64,000 bases of DNA, taken from NCBI RefSeq assembly GCF_010500965.1, contig NZ_QVMI01000011.1, positions 10,085-74,084 on the forward strand, in the 5' to 3' direction. The notes under the pieces were generated by a model. The model saw nothing but the letters and a program-made list of their open reading frames with translations. It searched no databases and was not told the origin of the DNA. Of this stretch, positions 24,217-33,092 are shown one piece after another. Numbering within the stretch: position 1 is the stretch's first letter; the number at the start of each line of letters is the position of its first letter. The position numbers and the translations under genes were made by a program. This DNA is from Bacteroides sp. 51. GTDB lineage: Bacteria > Bacteroidota > Bacteroidia > Bacteroidales > Bacteroidaceae.

Positions 24217-26580
24217 CTAAAAATCGAGCTTATACACCATATTGAATATTGAATTCTTTAGCCTTCGTGGTTCGATGACTCCGGTTTGCAGATTGTATTC
24301 GTGCCCGAAATACTCCTTATACCCCGTTGCGTTCAATCCTTTGATGGCAAATTCGTGCGAAACATGCTTGCGGTTCATCCGGTAGCTTACGGTGTAATTG
24401 GCCAGGAATATGGGCGATAGTTGCTCGGAGTAAGCCCTGGTTTCATCGTATTGCGTTTCCTTGTCGGGGTGGGCCAGGGTAGCCTGTTCGTCTACGGGCG
24501 AGTATCGGTCGCCGCCCTGTAGGGTGAGTTTGAGGTTCACGCCCAGTACGTTTTGCTTGTTTCTGCCTAGCATCCATTCTTTGCCGAACAAACCGTTGAC
24601 GATGTATTTGCGGTTGTATTTCGTGTCGTACCATACGCCATCTCCGCCGCGGTACTCGGAGTTGAAGACGGATGCGGTGAGCATATAGTACATGCCGCGG
24701 GTCATGTATTTCTCGAGCGTAACGTCTATCCCGTAGTTGCGGGCTTTGCCTTTGTTTACCATAGCGTCTTCGATGTATCCCATGCGGCGGTTGAGGATGG
24801 AGTAGGAACTGTCGGCAATAACGGGAACGTCGTACAGGAACTGGAGGTAAGGTTCAAGCTTGAGGTTCATGTTGTCGGAGAGCTTGTAGTTGTAGGTCAG
24901 CGACAGGTGGTGGGTTTTGGTAAAGCCGAGGTCTTTGTTCACCAGCTCGTCTCCGGTGGCGGTTGTTTTTACGTAGTATACATCCATCTTTTCCATGCGA
25001 CTGTGCAAACCGTAGGCTAGTGCCCATGAACTTCGGGGAGAGGCTTGCCACTTGATGGCTGCGCGGGGTTCTACGGTCCGGCTGTTGTTCAGCGTCAGCC
25101 ATTGCCCGTTGATGCCGAGGGTGGCCGAAAGGTTATCGCTGAGGTTGAACAGCGAACTGGTGTAGGCCGAAACGAGGTTGGTGTTTCCCTTTCCCTGCGA
25201 GATGGTTTCGAGGGGTTCGCCGTAGAGCGGGGCGAGCTGCATGTTCATGTTGTATCGCATGTTGGTTACCGTAAAACCGGTCCGGTTGGTGTGGCGGGCA
25301 CTGAATTTCTTGTTGAGGTAAGAGGTGAGTACGAGGTTCGTATATCGGTTCTTGAAATGATTGGCTGGGGTTGAGGAGAGGTCTGCACGGTAGAAGTCTT
25401 CCCAAAGTTTCAGGTCTGCATACGTCATGGCGAGCGTTGTTTTTAGCTGCGTGTTGTTGTCGAAGAAGTAACGGTGGCTCAGACCGGTTGCGGCCGATGT
25501 TAGTTGCATGTTCGAGCCTTTGGCGTCGTCCATATATTTCCAATCCTGAGGATCGTCGAGGTCAGCGTCGACCCCGTCCTTCAACGCCGTGCCCCATAGG
25601 GTGAATATTCCTGCACGTCGGGTGGGGAGGTTTACTTTGAAGTTGAAGTCCTGGAAATCCAATGCCTGCCCTACGTCGCCGATTTTGTTCAGTAAGCCGG
25701 TGGTGGAGTAGCGGTAGTTGAAGATGTACGAGGCGTTTCCGGTTTTGCTGAACGGGCCTTCGGATGCGACGTCGATACCCATTAAGCCGGCCTGGAAGGT
25801 GTGCTGAGGCTTGCGGTTGTTGCCGTTGCGGAGCTTCATGTCGAATACGCCCGAAACGGCGTTGCTGTATTCGGCAGGAAAGGCGCCGGTGAAGAAATCG
25901 GAATTGCCCAGCACGTGGCTGCTAAGCGACGATAGCAGTCCGCCACCCAGCGTAGTGACATCGGCGAAGTGGTTCGGGGTGGGGATTTCTACATCTTCCA
26001 ACCGCCACTGTAGCAGGCTGGGGGCGTTGCCATGCACGGAGATTCCGTTGTTGCCTACGCTGGGGGCGACTCCGGCGAAGGAGCTTACCAACCGCGCGGG
26101 GTCGTCCATGCCACCGGCGTAGCGGGAGGCTTCTTCTACGCTGAGCATGCGGGCACCGGAGAGGGCCATGTTGTTCAGCGGTTGCTCTTTCTGGGTTTGC
26201 ACGGTGACTACCACTTCGTCCAGCTGATTGGTGCTTTCGGTGAGCTGGATTTCGACGTAGGCTTCTTTGCTGGATGTCAGGAGCATTTCTTTAACAACGA
26301 AGGTTTCGTATCCAATGAAAGAGGCTTTCAGGTCGTGACGGCCTACGGGAACGTTTCTCAGCACAAACCCGCCGCTGTTGTTGGTGGTGGTGCCAAACTG
26401 CGGGGCATCGGGAAGCAGAATCGTTACGTACGGCAGTGGGGCGCCAGAGGAGCGATCGACAACGATTCCCTGAATGGTTTGTGTCAGTTTATTTTGCGCA
26501 GGTTTGCTTTGCGCCAGAGCGTTGTTGTTAACGCAGAACAGGCTCAGTGCCAATAGAATGAATATTATACCCTTTTTCAT
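24217..26580 (-). CDS. TonB-dependent receptor
   Basis: A 787-residue outer-membrane protein with a signal peptide (MKKGIIFILLALSLFCVNNNALAQ). A carboxypeptidase-regulatory-like domain (about 35-120, IQGIVVDRSSGAPLPYVTILL) leads to LDEVVVTVQTQKE, which resembles a TonB box region, then a plug domain (about 135-250) and a barrel ending in Phe (FNMVYKLDF), the usual Bam signal. No SusD partner is adjacent. It is first in an operon with a pseudokinase, kinase and LytTR regulator, so transport and signalling may be linked. The substrate is unknown. Local GC content is higher than in the flanking genes. Confidence 0.9.
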   Translation of the reverse strand: MKKGIIFILLALSLFCVNNNALAQSKPAQNKLTQTIQGIVVDRSSGAPLPYVTILLPDAPQFGTTTNNSGGFVLRNVPVGRHDLKASFIGYETFVVKEMLLTSSKEAYVEIQLTESTNQLDEVVVTVQTQKEQPLNNMALSGARMLSVEEASRYAGGMDDPARLVSSFAGVAPSVGNNGISVHGNAPSLLQWRLEDVEIPTPNHFADVTTLGGGLLSSLSSHVLGNSDFFTGAFPAEYSNAVSGVFDMKLRNGNNRKPQHTFQAGLMGIDVASEGPFSKTGNASYIFNYRYSTTGLLNKIGDVGQALDFQDFNFKVNLPTRRAGIFTLWGTALKDGVDADLDDPQDWKYMDDAKGSNMQLTSAATGLSHRYFFDNNTQLKTTLAMTYADLKLWEDFYRADLSSTPANHFKNRYTNLVLTSYLNKKFSARHTNRTGFTVTNMRYNMNMQLAPLYGEPLETISQGKGNTNLVSAYTSSLFNLSDNLSATLGINGQWLTLNNSRTVEPRAAIKWQASPRSSWALAYGLHSRMEKMDVYYVKTTATGDELVNKDLGFTKTHHLSLTYNYKLSDNMNLKLEPYLQFLYDVPVIADSSYSILNRRMGYIEDAMVNKGKARNYGIDVTLEKYMTRGMYYMLTASVFNSEYRGGDGVWYDTKYNRKYIVNGLFGKEWMLGRNKQNVLGVNLKLTLQGGDRYSPVDEQATLAHPDKETQYDETRAYSEQLSPIFLANYTVSYRMNRKHVSHEFAIKGLNATGYKEYFGHEYNLQTGVIEPRRLKNSIFNMVYKLDF

Positions 26581-26596
26581 AATCGAGATTGTTTTA

Positions 26597-26640
26597 GTGA
26601 TTGATTAATGTTTTTGTGATTGATTAATGATGCAAAGGTA
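26597..26640 (-). promoter_or_regulatory. Promoter and leader direct repeats of the receptor-LytTR operon
   Basis: TACCTTTG on the minus strand at plus 26633-26640. Downstream in the leader, GTGATTGATTAATG occurs twice on the plus strand (26597-26610 and 26616-26629), a 19-bp step. Paired direct repeats are the form LytTR proteins bind, though the sequence does not match the published AgrA-type consensus. Confidence 0.5.
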
Positions 26641-26803
26641 TGTGCCAGGCATACATGCTTTGGGTTTATGAGATTAACCGGCTTGTTTTAGCGATGAAAT
26701 GTGTTGGTTTGTATACTTACTTTTTGTACGGTTCGGTAGAGGGTGGCGTGTTTCTGTTTGGTTTTGGTGTATTTCTAATTAGTTATGAATGTAAATGATT
26801 AGC

Positions 26804-26883
26804 TGTAGGGGCGGTTCGCGAACCGCCCGAAAATGGTTTCCTGTGTATTCTGGGCATTGGGCGGTTCGCGAACCGCCCCTACA
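26804..26883. repeat. Paired REP-like palindromes, copy 2
   Basis: TGTAGGGG plus GCGGTTCGCGAACCGC (from 26804) recurs inverted to 26883 around a 30-bp spacer (26829-26858). The spacer read in reverse matches that of 21354-21383 with a few changes, so the two elements are the same family in opposite orientation. Confidence 0.92.
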
Positions 26884-26924
26884 GTAAATCACTCCTTTCC
26901 ATCCCGTTTTGATAATGATTTACC

Positions 26925-27017
26925 GTAGGGGCGGGCCTTGTGTCCGCCCTTGACGCTGCATAGTGAAACTAATGATACACCTGGCGGCGTCAGGGCAGAC
27001 ACAAGGCTTGCCCCTAC
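26925..27017. repeat. REP-like inverted repeat, divergent type
   Basis: A left arm (26925-26959, starts GTAGGGGCGGGCCTTGTGTC) pairs imperfectly with a right arm (26983-27017, ends GGCTTGCCCCTAC) around a 23-bp loop. The outer GTAGGGGC/GCCCCTAC ends are shared with the preceding element, but the inner sequence differs. The rest of 26641-27181 is AT-rich and shows no gene. Confidence 0.85.
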
Positions 27018-27181
27018 AGCAAGTGGTATTCCAAACCATTAACTTCCTTTTCAACACATTTTACATCAATTCACTCATTTCCATCCAGTTTTGCACCCTC
27101 CCGCAACCTTTCCTACCCCTATTTTGTTTGTATATAACCTTCGCTACAGGTAAACTATTACAAACAATAAAAAGAGATAAC

Positions 27182-28906
27182 ATGGAAAAGACAATCAAAT
27201 CAGGCATAGCCATGGTGAATGTATTGGAAAGCTGGGGCGTCGACCATATCTACGGCATACCAGGCGGTTCATTTAACTCAACAATGGATGCACTGTATGC
27301 CAAACGCGGCACAGTAAAATACATCCAGGTGCGGCATGAAGAAGTTGGCGCAATCGCCGCCTCTGTTGATGCTAAACTAACAGGAAAGATCGGCGTTTGC
27401 TTCGGTACCGCCGGTCCGGGGTCTACCCACCTGTTCAACGGACTATATGATGCACAAATGGACGGTGTTCCCGTCCTTGCCCTTGTAGGTCAGGTAGCAT
27501 CTACCGCCATGAACTACAACTCCTTCCAGGAATTAAATGAAAACCCGATGTTTGTCGACGTAAGCGTTTACAACCGCACAGTCATGACCCCGGAAAGCCT
27601 GCCCTTCGTTATTGACGAAGCCATCCGCCGTGCCTACGAACACAAAGGCGTATCCGTTGTAACCATCCCCGTTGACTTTGGATTTGTAGATATCCCCGAC
27701 CTGGATATATCTTCCGCATCCAGCCACCGCAAAGGTTACCCCATGCCCGATCCAAAAGATATTGAAGCCGCAGTTAAACTCATCGAAAAAGCCGAAAGAC
27801 CTGTACTATACATCGGACAGGGAACCCGGGGAGCAACAAAAGAAGTCCTGGAATTATCAGATTATTTCTCCATGCCCATCGTAGCCTCCGTGCTGGCCAA
27901 AGGAATCCTGCCGGAAAGCGCACCCAACTTCATGGGAACGGCCGGACGTGTAGCCACCAAACCCGGCAACGAAGCACTCGCAGCATCAGACTTAATCCTG
28001 TTTGTTGGAAGCAACTTCCCCTTTGCACGTTTCTTCTTCCCCGCATCGGCCAGGTTTATCCAGGTAGATGTCGATTCGTCTAAACTCGGAAGCCGCAAAA
28101 AAGCCGATGTCGCCATACTGGGAGATGCGAAGGAAGCCATGATTCAAATGATAAAAGTTGGACAACAAAGACCCGCCGACAAATTCCTTAAAGCCAACCA
28201 ACAGAACCGTAAAAACTGGTTAAACTGGCTGAAAAGCTTCGAAGACAGAGACGATGTGCCCATGCGCGCCGAACCTGTGTTCAAAGAAATCAATCGCATT
28301 GCTACCGACGACGCTATCTTTGTGACCGATGTCGGCAATGTAACCATCAACGCCGTCCGCCTGCTGAACATGACCGGAAAACAACGCTTTACCACCTCCG
28401 GTCTGTTTGCAACGATGGGTTATGGCGTACCAGGCGGTATCGCTGCTGCATTGAGCTATCCCGGCCGGCAAGTATTTACGCTCAACGGCGACGGCGGATT
28501 CTCTATGGTTATGCAAGATATCATCACCCAGGTAAAATACAAGCTACCTGTCATCAATATCATCTTCTCCAATGATTCCTTCGGATTCATAGAAGCCGAG
28601 CAAGAAGATACCAAACAGACCAAGTACGGAGTCGACATTCTGGGAGCCGATTACGCCAAAGTAGGAGAGGGGTTGGGAGCGAAAGGTTTCACTATAACCC
28701 ACCGCAGTCAACTAAAAACCGTATTTGACGAAGCACAAAAAAGTGAGCAGCCTGTGGTTATTGATGTAAAACTGGAAAATAAACGTCCCTTACCTGTTGA
28801 AGGCTTGATTCTTAATGAAGAAAAGTTTGGTAAAGAAGCCGTTGAGGCTTTCAAAAAGAAATATGAAGTGAAGGATATGCCTACACTGAATGAGTTGTTG
28901 AAATAG
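27182..28906 (+). CDS. spxB: Pyruvate oxidase (SpxB/PoxL-like, TPP-dependent)
   Basis: The start at 27182 (MEKTIKSGIAMVNVLESWG) gives 574 residues; the frame extending upstream to 26963 passes through a REP-like repeat and is rejected. The three domains of the TPP family are present: Pyr (about 1-180, VDHIYGIPGGSFNS, QVRHEEVGAIAAS), central FAD-type (about 190-340) and PP (about 365-550) with the TPP motif NGDGGFSMVMQD...SND. Resemblance to lactic-acid-bacterial pyruvate oxidase is close through the first 160 residues (e.g. KLTGKIGVCFGTAGPGSTH), more than to acetolactate synthase or E. coli PoxB. The reaction makes acetyl phosphate, CO2 and H2O2 from pyruvate, phosphate and O2. It appears monocistronic. 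Whether this protein uses O2 in an anaerobe is open. Confidence 0.88.
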   Translation: MEKTIKSGIAMVNVLESWGVDHIYGIPGGSFNSTMDALYAKRGTVKYIQVRHEEVGAIAASVDAKLTGKIGVCFGTAGPGSTHLFNGLYDAQMDGVPVLALVGQVASTAMNYNSFQELNENPMFVDVSVYNRTVMTPESLPFVIDEAIRRAYEHKGVSVVTIPVDFGFVDIPDLDISSASSHRKGYPMPDPKDIEAAVKLIEKAERPVLYIGQGTRGATKEVLELSDYFSMPIVASVLAKGILPESAPNFMGTAGRVATKPGNEALAASDLILFVGSNFPFARFFFPASARFIQVDVDSSKLGSRKKADVAILGDAKEAMIQMIKVGQQRPADKFLKANQQNRKNWLNWLKSFEDRDDVPMRAEPVFKEINRIATDDAIFVTDVGNVTINAVRLLNMTGKQRFTTSGLFATMGYGVPGGIAAALSYPGRQVFTLNGDGGFSMVMQDIITQVKYKLPVINIIFSNDSFGFIEAEQEDTKQTKYGVDILGADYAKVGEGLGAKGFTITHRSQLKTVFDEAQKSEQPVVIDVKLENKRPLPVEGLILNEEKFGKEAVEAFKKKYEVKDMPTLNELLK

Positions 28907-28910
28907 CACT

Positions 28911-28960
28911 TTGGAGTGTGTAATGATCTTCACTAGGGGCGAGATTATTACACACTCCAA
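28911..28960. terminator. Hairpin between pyruvate oxidase and alkD
   Basis: TTGGAGTGTGTAAT (28911-28924) pairs perfectly with 28947-28960 over 14 bp. It lies between convergent genes without a long T tract, so a role as terminator is likely but not certain. Confidence 0.6.
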
Positions 28961-28981
28961 GTTCATATAATAGTAATCCTC

Positions 28982-29671
28982 TTATTTAATTTTTAATGTA
29001 TTCAGATACTCTTTCGTTTCAGGGGCTATCCGGAAGCTTTCGCGGGCTTTCTGAATAGCTTTGTTATGCACAAATTTAGAGAGCACCTTTTGCTCCAATA
29101 TAGGTAATGTTTTATCGTAGAACTTGATAAGCCCTACGCTGATTGCCCAGGCAATGGCCATATCGACGTAATATTGCCCTTGTGGAACCTCGGTCAAATG
29201 CTTTAGTGCCACATCAATCTGTTTCTCATTAATAAAGTAGTCCATCAGCACGATAACAAAAACCCGCTTGGTGAATTCTCCTTCATGGTGCTTTAAGGAC
29301 ATAAAATGCTTAAGTACTTCATCGGGATGCTTCTGGAATATCTTTAATGACGAAATAATAGTATCAACATGTGCCCAGTTGTCGAACCTCAGGATCAACG
29401 GGTCTAAGTAGCCGAATAAGGTTTCCAATGGAACCTTTTTAAGCTGTCCCAATACCAGCCCATACAATAAGACATGTTCGTAGCTGGTAAATTCAGCATT
29501 TTTTAGATAGGTTTCTATGTCAGGACCTGATACAATTTCCTTTGCCAGCAGTTTAAGAGCAGGCATACGAATGCCGAATATCTCATAGTTGGTTGGAATT
29601 AACTTTTCGTTAAATGCTTTATAGTCACTCTCGGCCAATGCGCAGAGTTTTTGGTTTATGGAAGTATTCAT
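28982..29671 (-). CDS. alkD: DNA alkylation repair protein, AlkD-like
   Basis: A HEAT-repeat DNA glycosylase family protein (PF08713), 229 residues from Met at 29671 (MNTSINQKLCALAESDYKAFNEKLIPT). The frame opens earlier at 29725, but that ATG lies only 2 bp after the -7 element TACCTTTG, so the later start is preferred. Family features include KLIPTNYEIFGIRMPALKLLAKEI, NAEFTSYEHVLLYGLVLGQL, LRFDNWAHVDTI (the WxxxD region that contacts DNA) and FINEKQIDVALKHL. AlkD excises positively charged N3- and N7-alkyl purines. Diverges from the BtuB-like receptor. Confidence 0.9.
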   Translation of the reverse strand: MNTSINQKLCALAESDYKAFNEKLIPTNYEIFGIRMPALKLLAKEIVSGPDIETYLKNAEFTSYEHVLLYGLVLGQLKKVPLETLFGYLDPLILRFDNWAHVDTIISSLKIFQKHPDEVLKHFMSLKHHEGEFTKRVFVIVLMDYFINEKQIDVALKHLTEVPQGQYYVDMAIAWAISVGLIKFYDKTLPILEQKVLSKFVHNKAIQKARESFRIAPETKEYLNTLKIK

Positions 29672-29727
29672 CTCGGTGTTGGTTTTTATTTCTCCTGCGT
29701 TGATCTCCTTATAAATAGCACACATAA

Positions 29728-29788
29728 CAAAGGTAATGCTTTTTGTTCAACCGTTGTGCTTTTCATTTCTATTTTTACGCTACCTTTG
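29728..29788. promoter_or_regulatory. Divergent promoters of alkD and the BtuB-like receptor
   Basis: TACCTTTG on the minus strand (plus 29728-29735) points to alkD. TACCTTTG on the plus strand (29781-29788) points to the receptor, leaving a leader of about 70 nt before 29866. Both lack a clear TTTG at the standard distance. The leader is too short for a cobalamin riboswitch. Confidence 0.6.
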
Positions 29789-29865
29789 TCCGCCGATATT
29801 TAGTGCATTTCCGGGATATATACCTCGGCATGCACTATACTAATCCTAATTTTATATTATTAAAA

Positions 29866-31896
29866 ATGAAACAAAAAAGTTGTTTTAAGAAAGATGTTTT
29901 CTTGTTTAAGCGATTCTCCAAGAAAGCATACAGTGCATTTGCAAGTATGCACAAAGTGGTAAACATTGGGGTCGTAACCGGCTGTGTATTGACTGTCGTT
30001 CCTTTTACCGGAATCACTGCCCAAAATGCAGAAGGACAATCCAAGAAGCCCGAAATGGAATTGCAGGAATTGGAGGAAGTCATGGTCACGGCCTCGCGGA
30101 TTGAAACCCCTATCAACCAAACGGCGAAACTCGTTACCGTACTGACTAAAGAGCAAATTCAGCAGGCGCCCGTCCAAAGTATCCAAGACCTGTTAGTTTA
30201 CGCGGCTAATATAGACCTCGTCCAACGTTCCGGACATGGCGTACAAGCCGACATCTCTATCCGGGGAGGCTCCAAAGATCAAACGGCCATACTTCTAAAT
30301 GGTGTCAACCTCTCCAACTCTCACACAGGCGTCTACAGCCTTGATATTCCCGTCAACCTTTCCGACATTGAACGTATTGAAATTATCCACGGACCATCGG
30401 CACTGATCTATGGTACAAGCGCATTTGCCGGTGGGATAAACATCATCACTAAAAAAAGAGCGGATGCCAAAGCATATGCCCGCTTAGAGGGTGGTATGCA
30501 CGACCTCCGGGGCATGGAACTCCGTGGAGCTGCCAAACTAGGCATTGCTACTACCAGTCTGTCGGCCGGTTACAGTTCATCCGATGGGCATACGGATAAT
30601 ACGGATTACGATCTTTACAACCTTTTGTTGCAAACCCGGTTGCAGTTTGACGAGCACTCGAAACTCGATCTGAATCTGGGATACAACGACAAGAAATACG
30701 GAGCAAACAGCTTCTACACCGGGGCTTATCCGAATCAATACGACCATACCACCCGGTATATAGGCTCACTGAAAGGTGAATTCGGAACGAAGCTCAAGTT
30801 TATTCCGATCCTCTACTGGTTCAGGCATTACGATGTCTTTGAGCTCGTAAGAGGCACTGATACGGGGAAAAACCACCACCGGGGAGATACATACGGCACA
30901 AACCTCATCTTGCAATATTCTTCTATCTTAGGAACTACCAGCCTGGGTGGAGAAATCAGAAGGGAAGATATTATGAGTAATGTCTTGGGAAAACCTATGT
31001 CTGAACCGCACGGTAAATACAAAATGTATGATGACCGTATCAATAGCAGCGCAACGCTGGAGCATACGGCGCAATTCGATCATTTTACCCTTTCGGCAGG
31101 GGTATTGATGAATCATACCACACTCGAAAAAGGACTAAAGTTTTATCCCTCGGCAAGTATTGCATACCGTCCCACAGACGAAGTAAACATCTATACCACC
31201 TGGGGGAAATCAACACGCATGCCTTCTTTTACGGAATTGTACTACACCACCGAAACTCACGTTGCCAACGAAAGCCTGAAACCCGAACGCTCGCAATCAC
31301 TCGATCTGGGTATTAAATATAAGAATTCATTGATCAGCGCCTATGCTACCGGTTTCCTGATGTGGGGACGGAACATTATAGACTGGGTAAGGAAGGAAGG
31401 CGAGAATGGTAAAATGATTAGTGCATCCTGGAATCACACCGAACTTGATACTCAGGGAGTCGAAATGGGAGTCAGCCTCCGGTTGGGAGAGGCGCTACCC
31501 ATTCTGGGACAAAGCTCTACTCTCTCATTAAACTATACCCGCATGCACCAGGATTGCGATACAAAAGGTGAGAATTCGCTCTTTAAACTAAATTATCTAC
31601 GCGATAAATTCACAGCAACATTCAATCATCAGATTTATAAGGGGTTCTCTGCCGGATGGTATTTCAGGTTCCAGAAACGAATGGGCGGATATACCAATTA
31701 TGTAGATGCGGTAGATGTGGGTATAGCACCCTACAAACCTTTCTCTACACTGGATTTAAGATTGAACTACCAATACGAGGACTTGGCGTTGCATCTGAAT
31801 CTGAATAACCTCTACGATACCAAACATAACGATGTGGGTGTTATCCCTCAACCGGGCTTCTGGCTGACGGGTGGTATTAGCTATACTTTTAAATAA
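29866..31896 (+). CDS. BtuB-like TonB-dependent receptor
   Basis: The start at 29866 (MKQKSCFKKDVFLFKRFSKK) gives 676 residues; the frame extends upstream to 29743 across the promoter. The N-terminus carries a long charged extension before the hydrophobic core (FKRFSKKAYSAFASMHKVV, then NIGVVTGCVLTVV), a layout common in Bacteroidales receptors. A TonB box-like ELEEVMVTASRIE precedes a plug (about 75-200, QDLLVYAANIDLVQRSGHG, ADISIRGGSKDQTAILLNGV) and a barrel ending GGISYTF. The absence of the carboxypeptidase-regulatory domain and the plug pattern suggest vitamin B12 or a siderophore-like ligand; cobalamin is the best guess but no riboswitch supports it. An amidase gene follows 2 bp later. 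Confidence 0.87.
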   Translation: MKQKSCFKKDVFLFKRFSKKAYSAFASMHKVVNIGVVTGCVLTVVPFTGITAQNAEGQSKKPEMELQELEEVMVTASRIETPINQTAKLVTVLTKEQIQQAPVQSIQDLLVYAANIDLVQRSGHGVQADISIRGGSKDQTAILLNGVNLSNSHTGVYSLDIPVNLSDIERIEIIHGPSALIYGTSAFAGGINIITKKRADAKAYARLEGGMHDLRGMELRGAAKLGIATTSLSAGYSSSDGHTDNTDYDLYNLLLQTRLQFDEHSKLDLNLGYNDKKYGANSFYTGAYPNQYDHTTRYIGSLKGEFGTKLKFIPILYWFRHYDVFELVRGTDTGKNHHRGDTYGTNLILQYSSILGTTSLGGEIRREDIMSNVLGKPMSEPHGKYKMYDDRINSSATLEHTAQFDHFTLSAGVLMNHTTLEKGLKFYPSASIAYRPTDEVNIYTTWGKSTRMPSFTELYYTTETHVANESLKPERSQSLDLGIKYKNSLISAYATGFLMWGRNIIDWVRKEGENGKMISASWNHTELDTQGVEMGVSLRLGEALPILGQSSTLSLNYTRMHQDCDTKGENSLFKLNYLRDKFTATFNHQIYKGFSAGWYFRFQKRMGGYTNYVDAVDVGIAPYKPFSTLDLRLNYQYEDLALHLNLNNLYDTKHNDVGVIPQPGFWLTGGISYTFK

Positions 31897-31898
31897 GA

Positions 31899-32543
31899 AT
31901 GCAAATGAAAGTATATATATTGACTCTCTTGTTGTTTTTGTCAGCAAATACATTTGCACAGGACTTCCAGTTAAAGAATGGAGATCTGATATTTCAGGAA
32001 GCCTGTCCAAGAGACTCGGAGAATCCGATAAAACAGGTAACCAGTAGCGTGGAAAATTATCAGTTCACCCATGTCGGTATGGTTTATATAGATAACGATA
32101 ATTGTATTTTTGTACTTGAAGCCACCACTCCCAAGGTAACTCTTACCCCCTTGAATGAGTATCTTTACCCTTCAAAAGATGCAGATTGTTATCCCATATC
32201 GATTGTAGGGCGTTTGCGACAAACTTATCAATTACTTATTCCCCAGGCATTGGAAATAGGGATTACTCTTATAGGGAAAGATTATGATTATGGTTTTGTT
32301 TTAGGCAATGACAAATACTATTGTTCGGAATTAGTATATGAAATACTGAAGCAAGCCAATAGCGGGAAAGAAATCTTTCCACTCAACGTCATGACTTTCA
32401 AGTCTCAGAGTACCAATGAAACTGCCAGGGGCTGGGTTGAGCATTTCAATAAACATGGATTACCAATTCCCGAAGGGGAGGAAGGGATTAATCCGGGAGC
32501 AATGTCACGTTGTGATGTGGTAGAGATCGTTTATTGTTACTAA
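31899..32543 (+). CDS. Permuted papain-like (YiiX/YebB-type) amidase
   Basis: A 214-residue exported protein (signal peptide MKVYILTLLLFLSANTFAQ; a start at 31905 is equally likely). It has the circularly permuted NlpC/P60 pattern of the YiiX/C92 family: LKNGDLIFQ near residue 27, the catalytic-His segment QFTHVGMVY (about 55-63) and the catalytic-Cys segment KYYCSELVYEIL (about 144-155). Family members are thought to cleave amide bonds in peptidoglycan peptides or lipid-linked substrates. It lies 2 bp after the receptor stop, so the two are cotranscribed. A link between receptor uptake and amidase activity is not known. Confidence 0.85.
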   Translation: MQMKVYILTLLLFLSANTFAQDFQLKNGDLIFQEACPRDSENPIKQVTSSVENYQFTHVGMVYIDNDNCIFVLEATTPKVTLTPLNEYLYPSKDADCYPISIVGRLRQTYQLLIPQALEIGITLIGKDYDYGFVLGNDKYYCSELVYEILKQANSGKEIFPLNVMTFKSQSTNETARGWVEHFNKHGLPIPEGEEGINPGAMSRCDVVEIVYCY

Positions 32544-32549
32544 TTATAG

Positions 32550-32580
32550 AAAAGGTGTTGATAAACAACACCTTTCTTTA
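32550..32580. terminator. Bidirectional terminator
   Basis: AAAGGTGTTG (32551-32560) and CAACACCTTT (32566-32575) make a 10-bp stem with a 5-nt loop and flanking A/T runs. It serves the amidase operon and the convergent gene whose stop lies at 32578. Confidence 0.85.
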
Positions 32581-33030
32581 TTTTTCAAGTAATTCCTTTA
32601 AGAAATGATCCAATTCCTCGTCCAGGCCTTTCAGTAGCTCTTCATTAACAAGTAGGGTATCATCATCTATAAGGAGAAGATCGGTAATTGTTTCTTTTTC
32701 TTCGTCGACCAGAACAAATGAATAGGGTTGTATGATAGGAAGATTGTCAAAACTCCCATCCTCTTTCATTCTGTTAAGAATAACGCGAAGAATGCGTTCC
32801 GCGTCCTTGTAAAAATCAACACCGTCACCATCGTAAGCCAGCCATTCTTCAACGGTTGTACATGCCAACTCTTCGTCGTTATCATCGAATATAAATAATT
32901 CCCCCGAACTATTGACTGGTTGAAGATGAATATCTGTAACGATTGTTTGTTCGCAGTCACATGGATACTTTCCTATCGCTTTACGGATAGTCGATTCAAT
33001 CAATGATTGCGATTGTTGACTTAGTTTCAT
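32578..33030 (-). CDS. Acidic protein of unknown function
   Basis: A 150-residue, strongly acidic cytoplasmic protein (e.g. FDDNDEELACTTVEEWLAYDGDGVDF; DLLLIDDDTLLVNEELLKGLDEELDHF). No membrane segment or signal is present. A CDCEQ motif occurs near residue 25. I do not recognise the family. A -7 element TACCTTTG (plus 33055-33062) lies 25 bp before the start, so the gene has its own promoter. Its composition resembles small inhibitor or immunity-like proteins, but there is no partner toxin nearby, so this is not claimed. Confidence 0.75.
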   Translation of the reverse strand: MKLSQQSQSLIESTIRKAIGKYPCDCEQTIVTDIHLQPVNSSGELFIFDDNDEELACTTVEEWLAYDGDGVDFYKDAERILRVILNRMKEDGSFDNLPIIQPYSFVLVDEEKETITDLLLIDDDTLLVNEELLKGLDEELDHFLKELLEK

Positions 33031-33092
33031 AACCTTGATGCTTAATTAGTTTTTCAAAGGTAATAAAAATATGGGTAATCTAGTAAATCCGA

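Noticed and set aside
21324-26883. Composite transposon defined by the inverted REP pairs
   Set aside because: No transposase or integrase lies between them, the genes look chromosomal, and no target duplication was seen.
26963-27181. N-terminal extension of pyruvate oxidase
   Set aside because: It is translated from the REP-like inverted repeat and lacks similarity to the family; the internal ATG at 27182 matches known N-termini.
29789-29865. Cobalamin riboswitch before the BtuB-like receptor
   Set aside because: The leader is about 70 nt, too short, and no B12-box-like sequence is visible.
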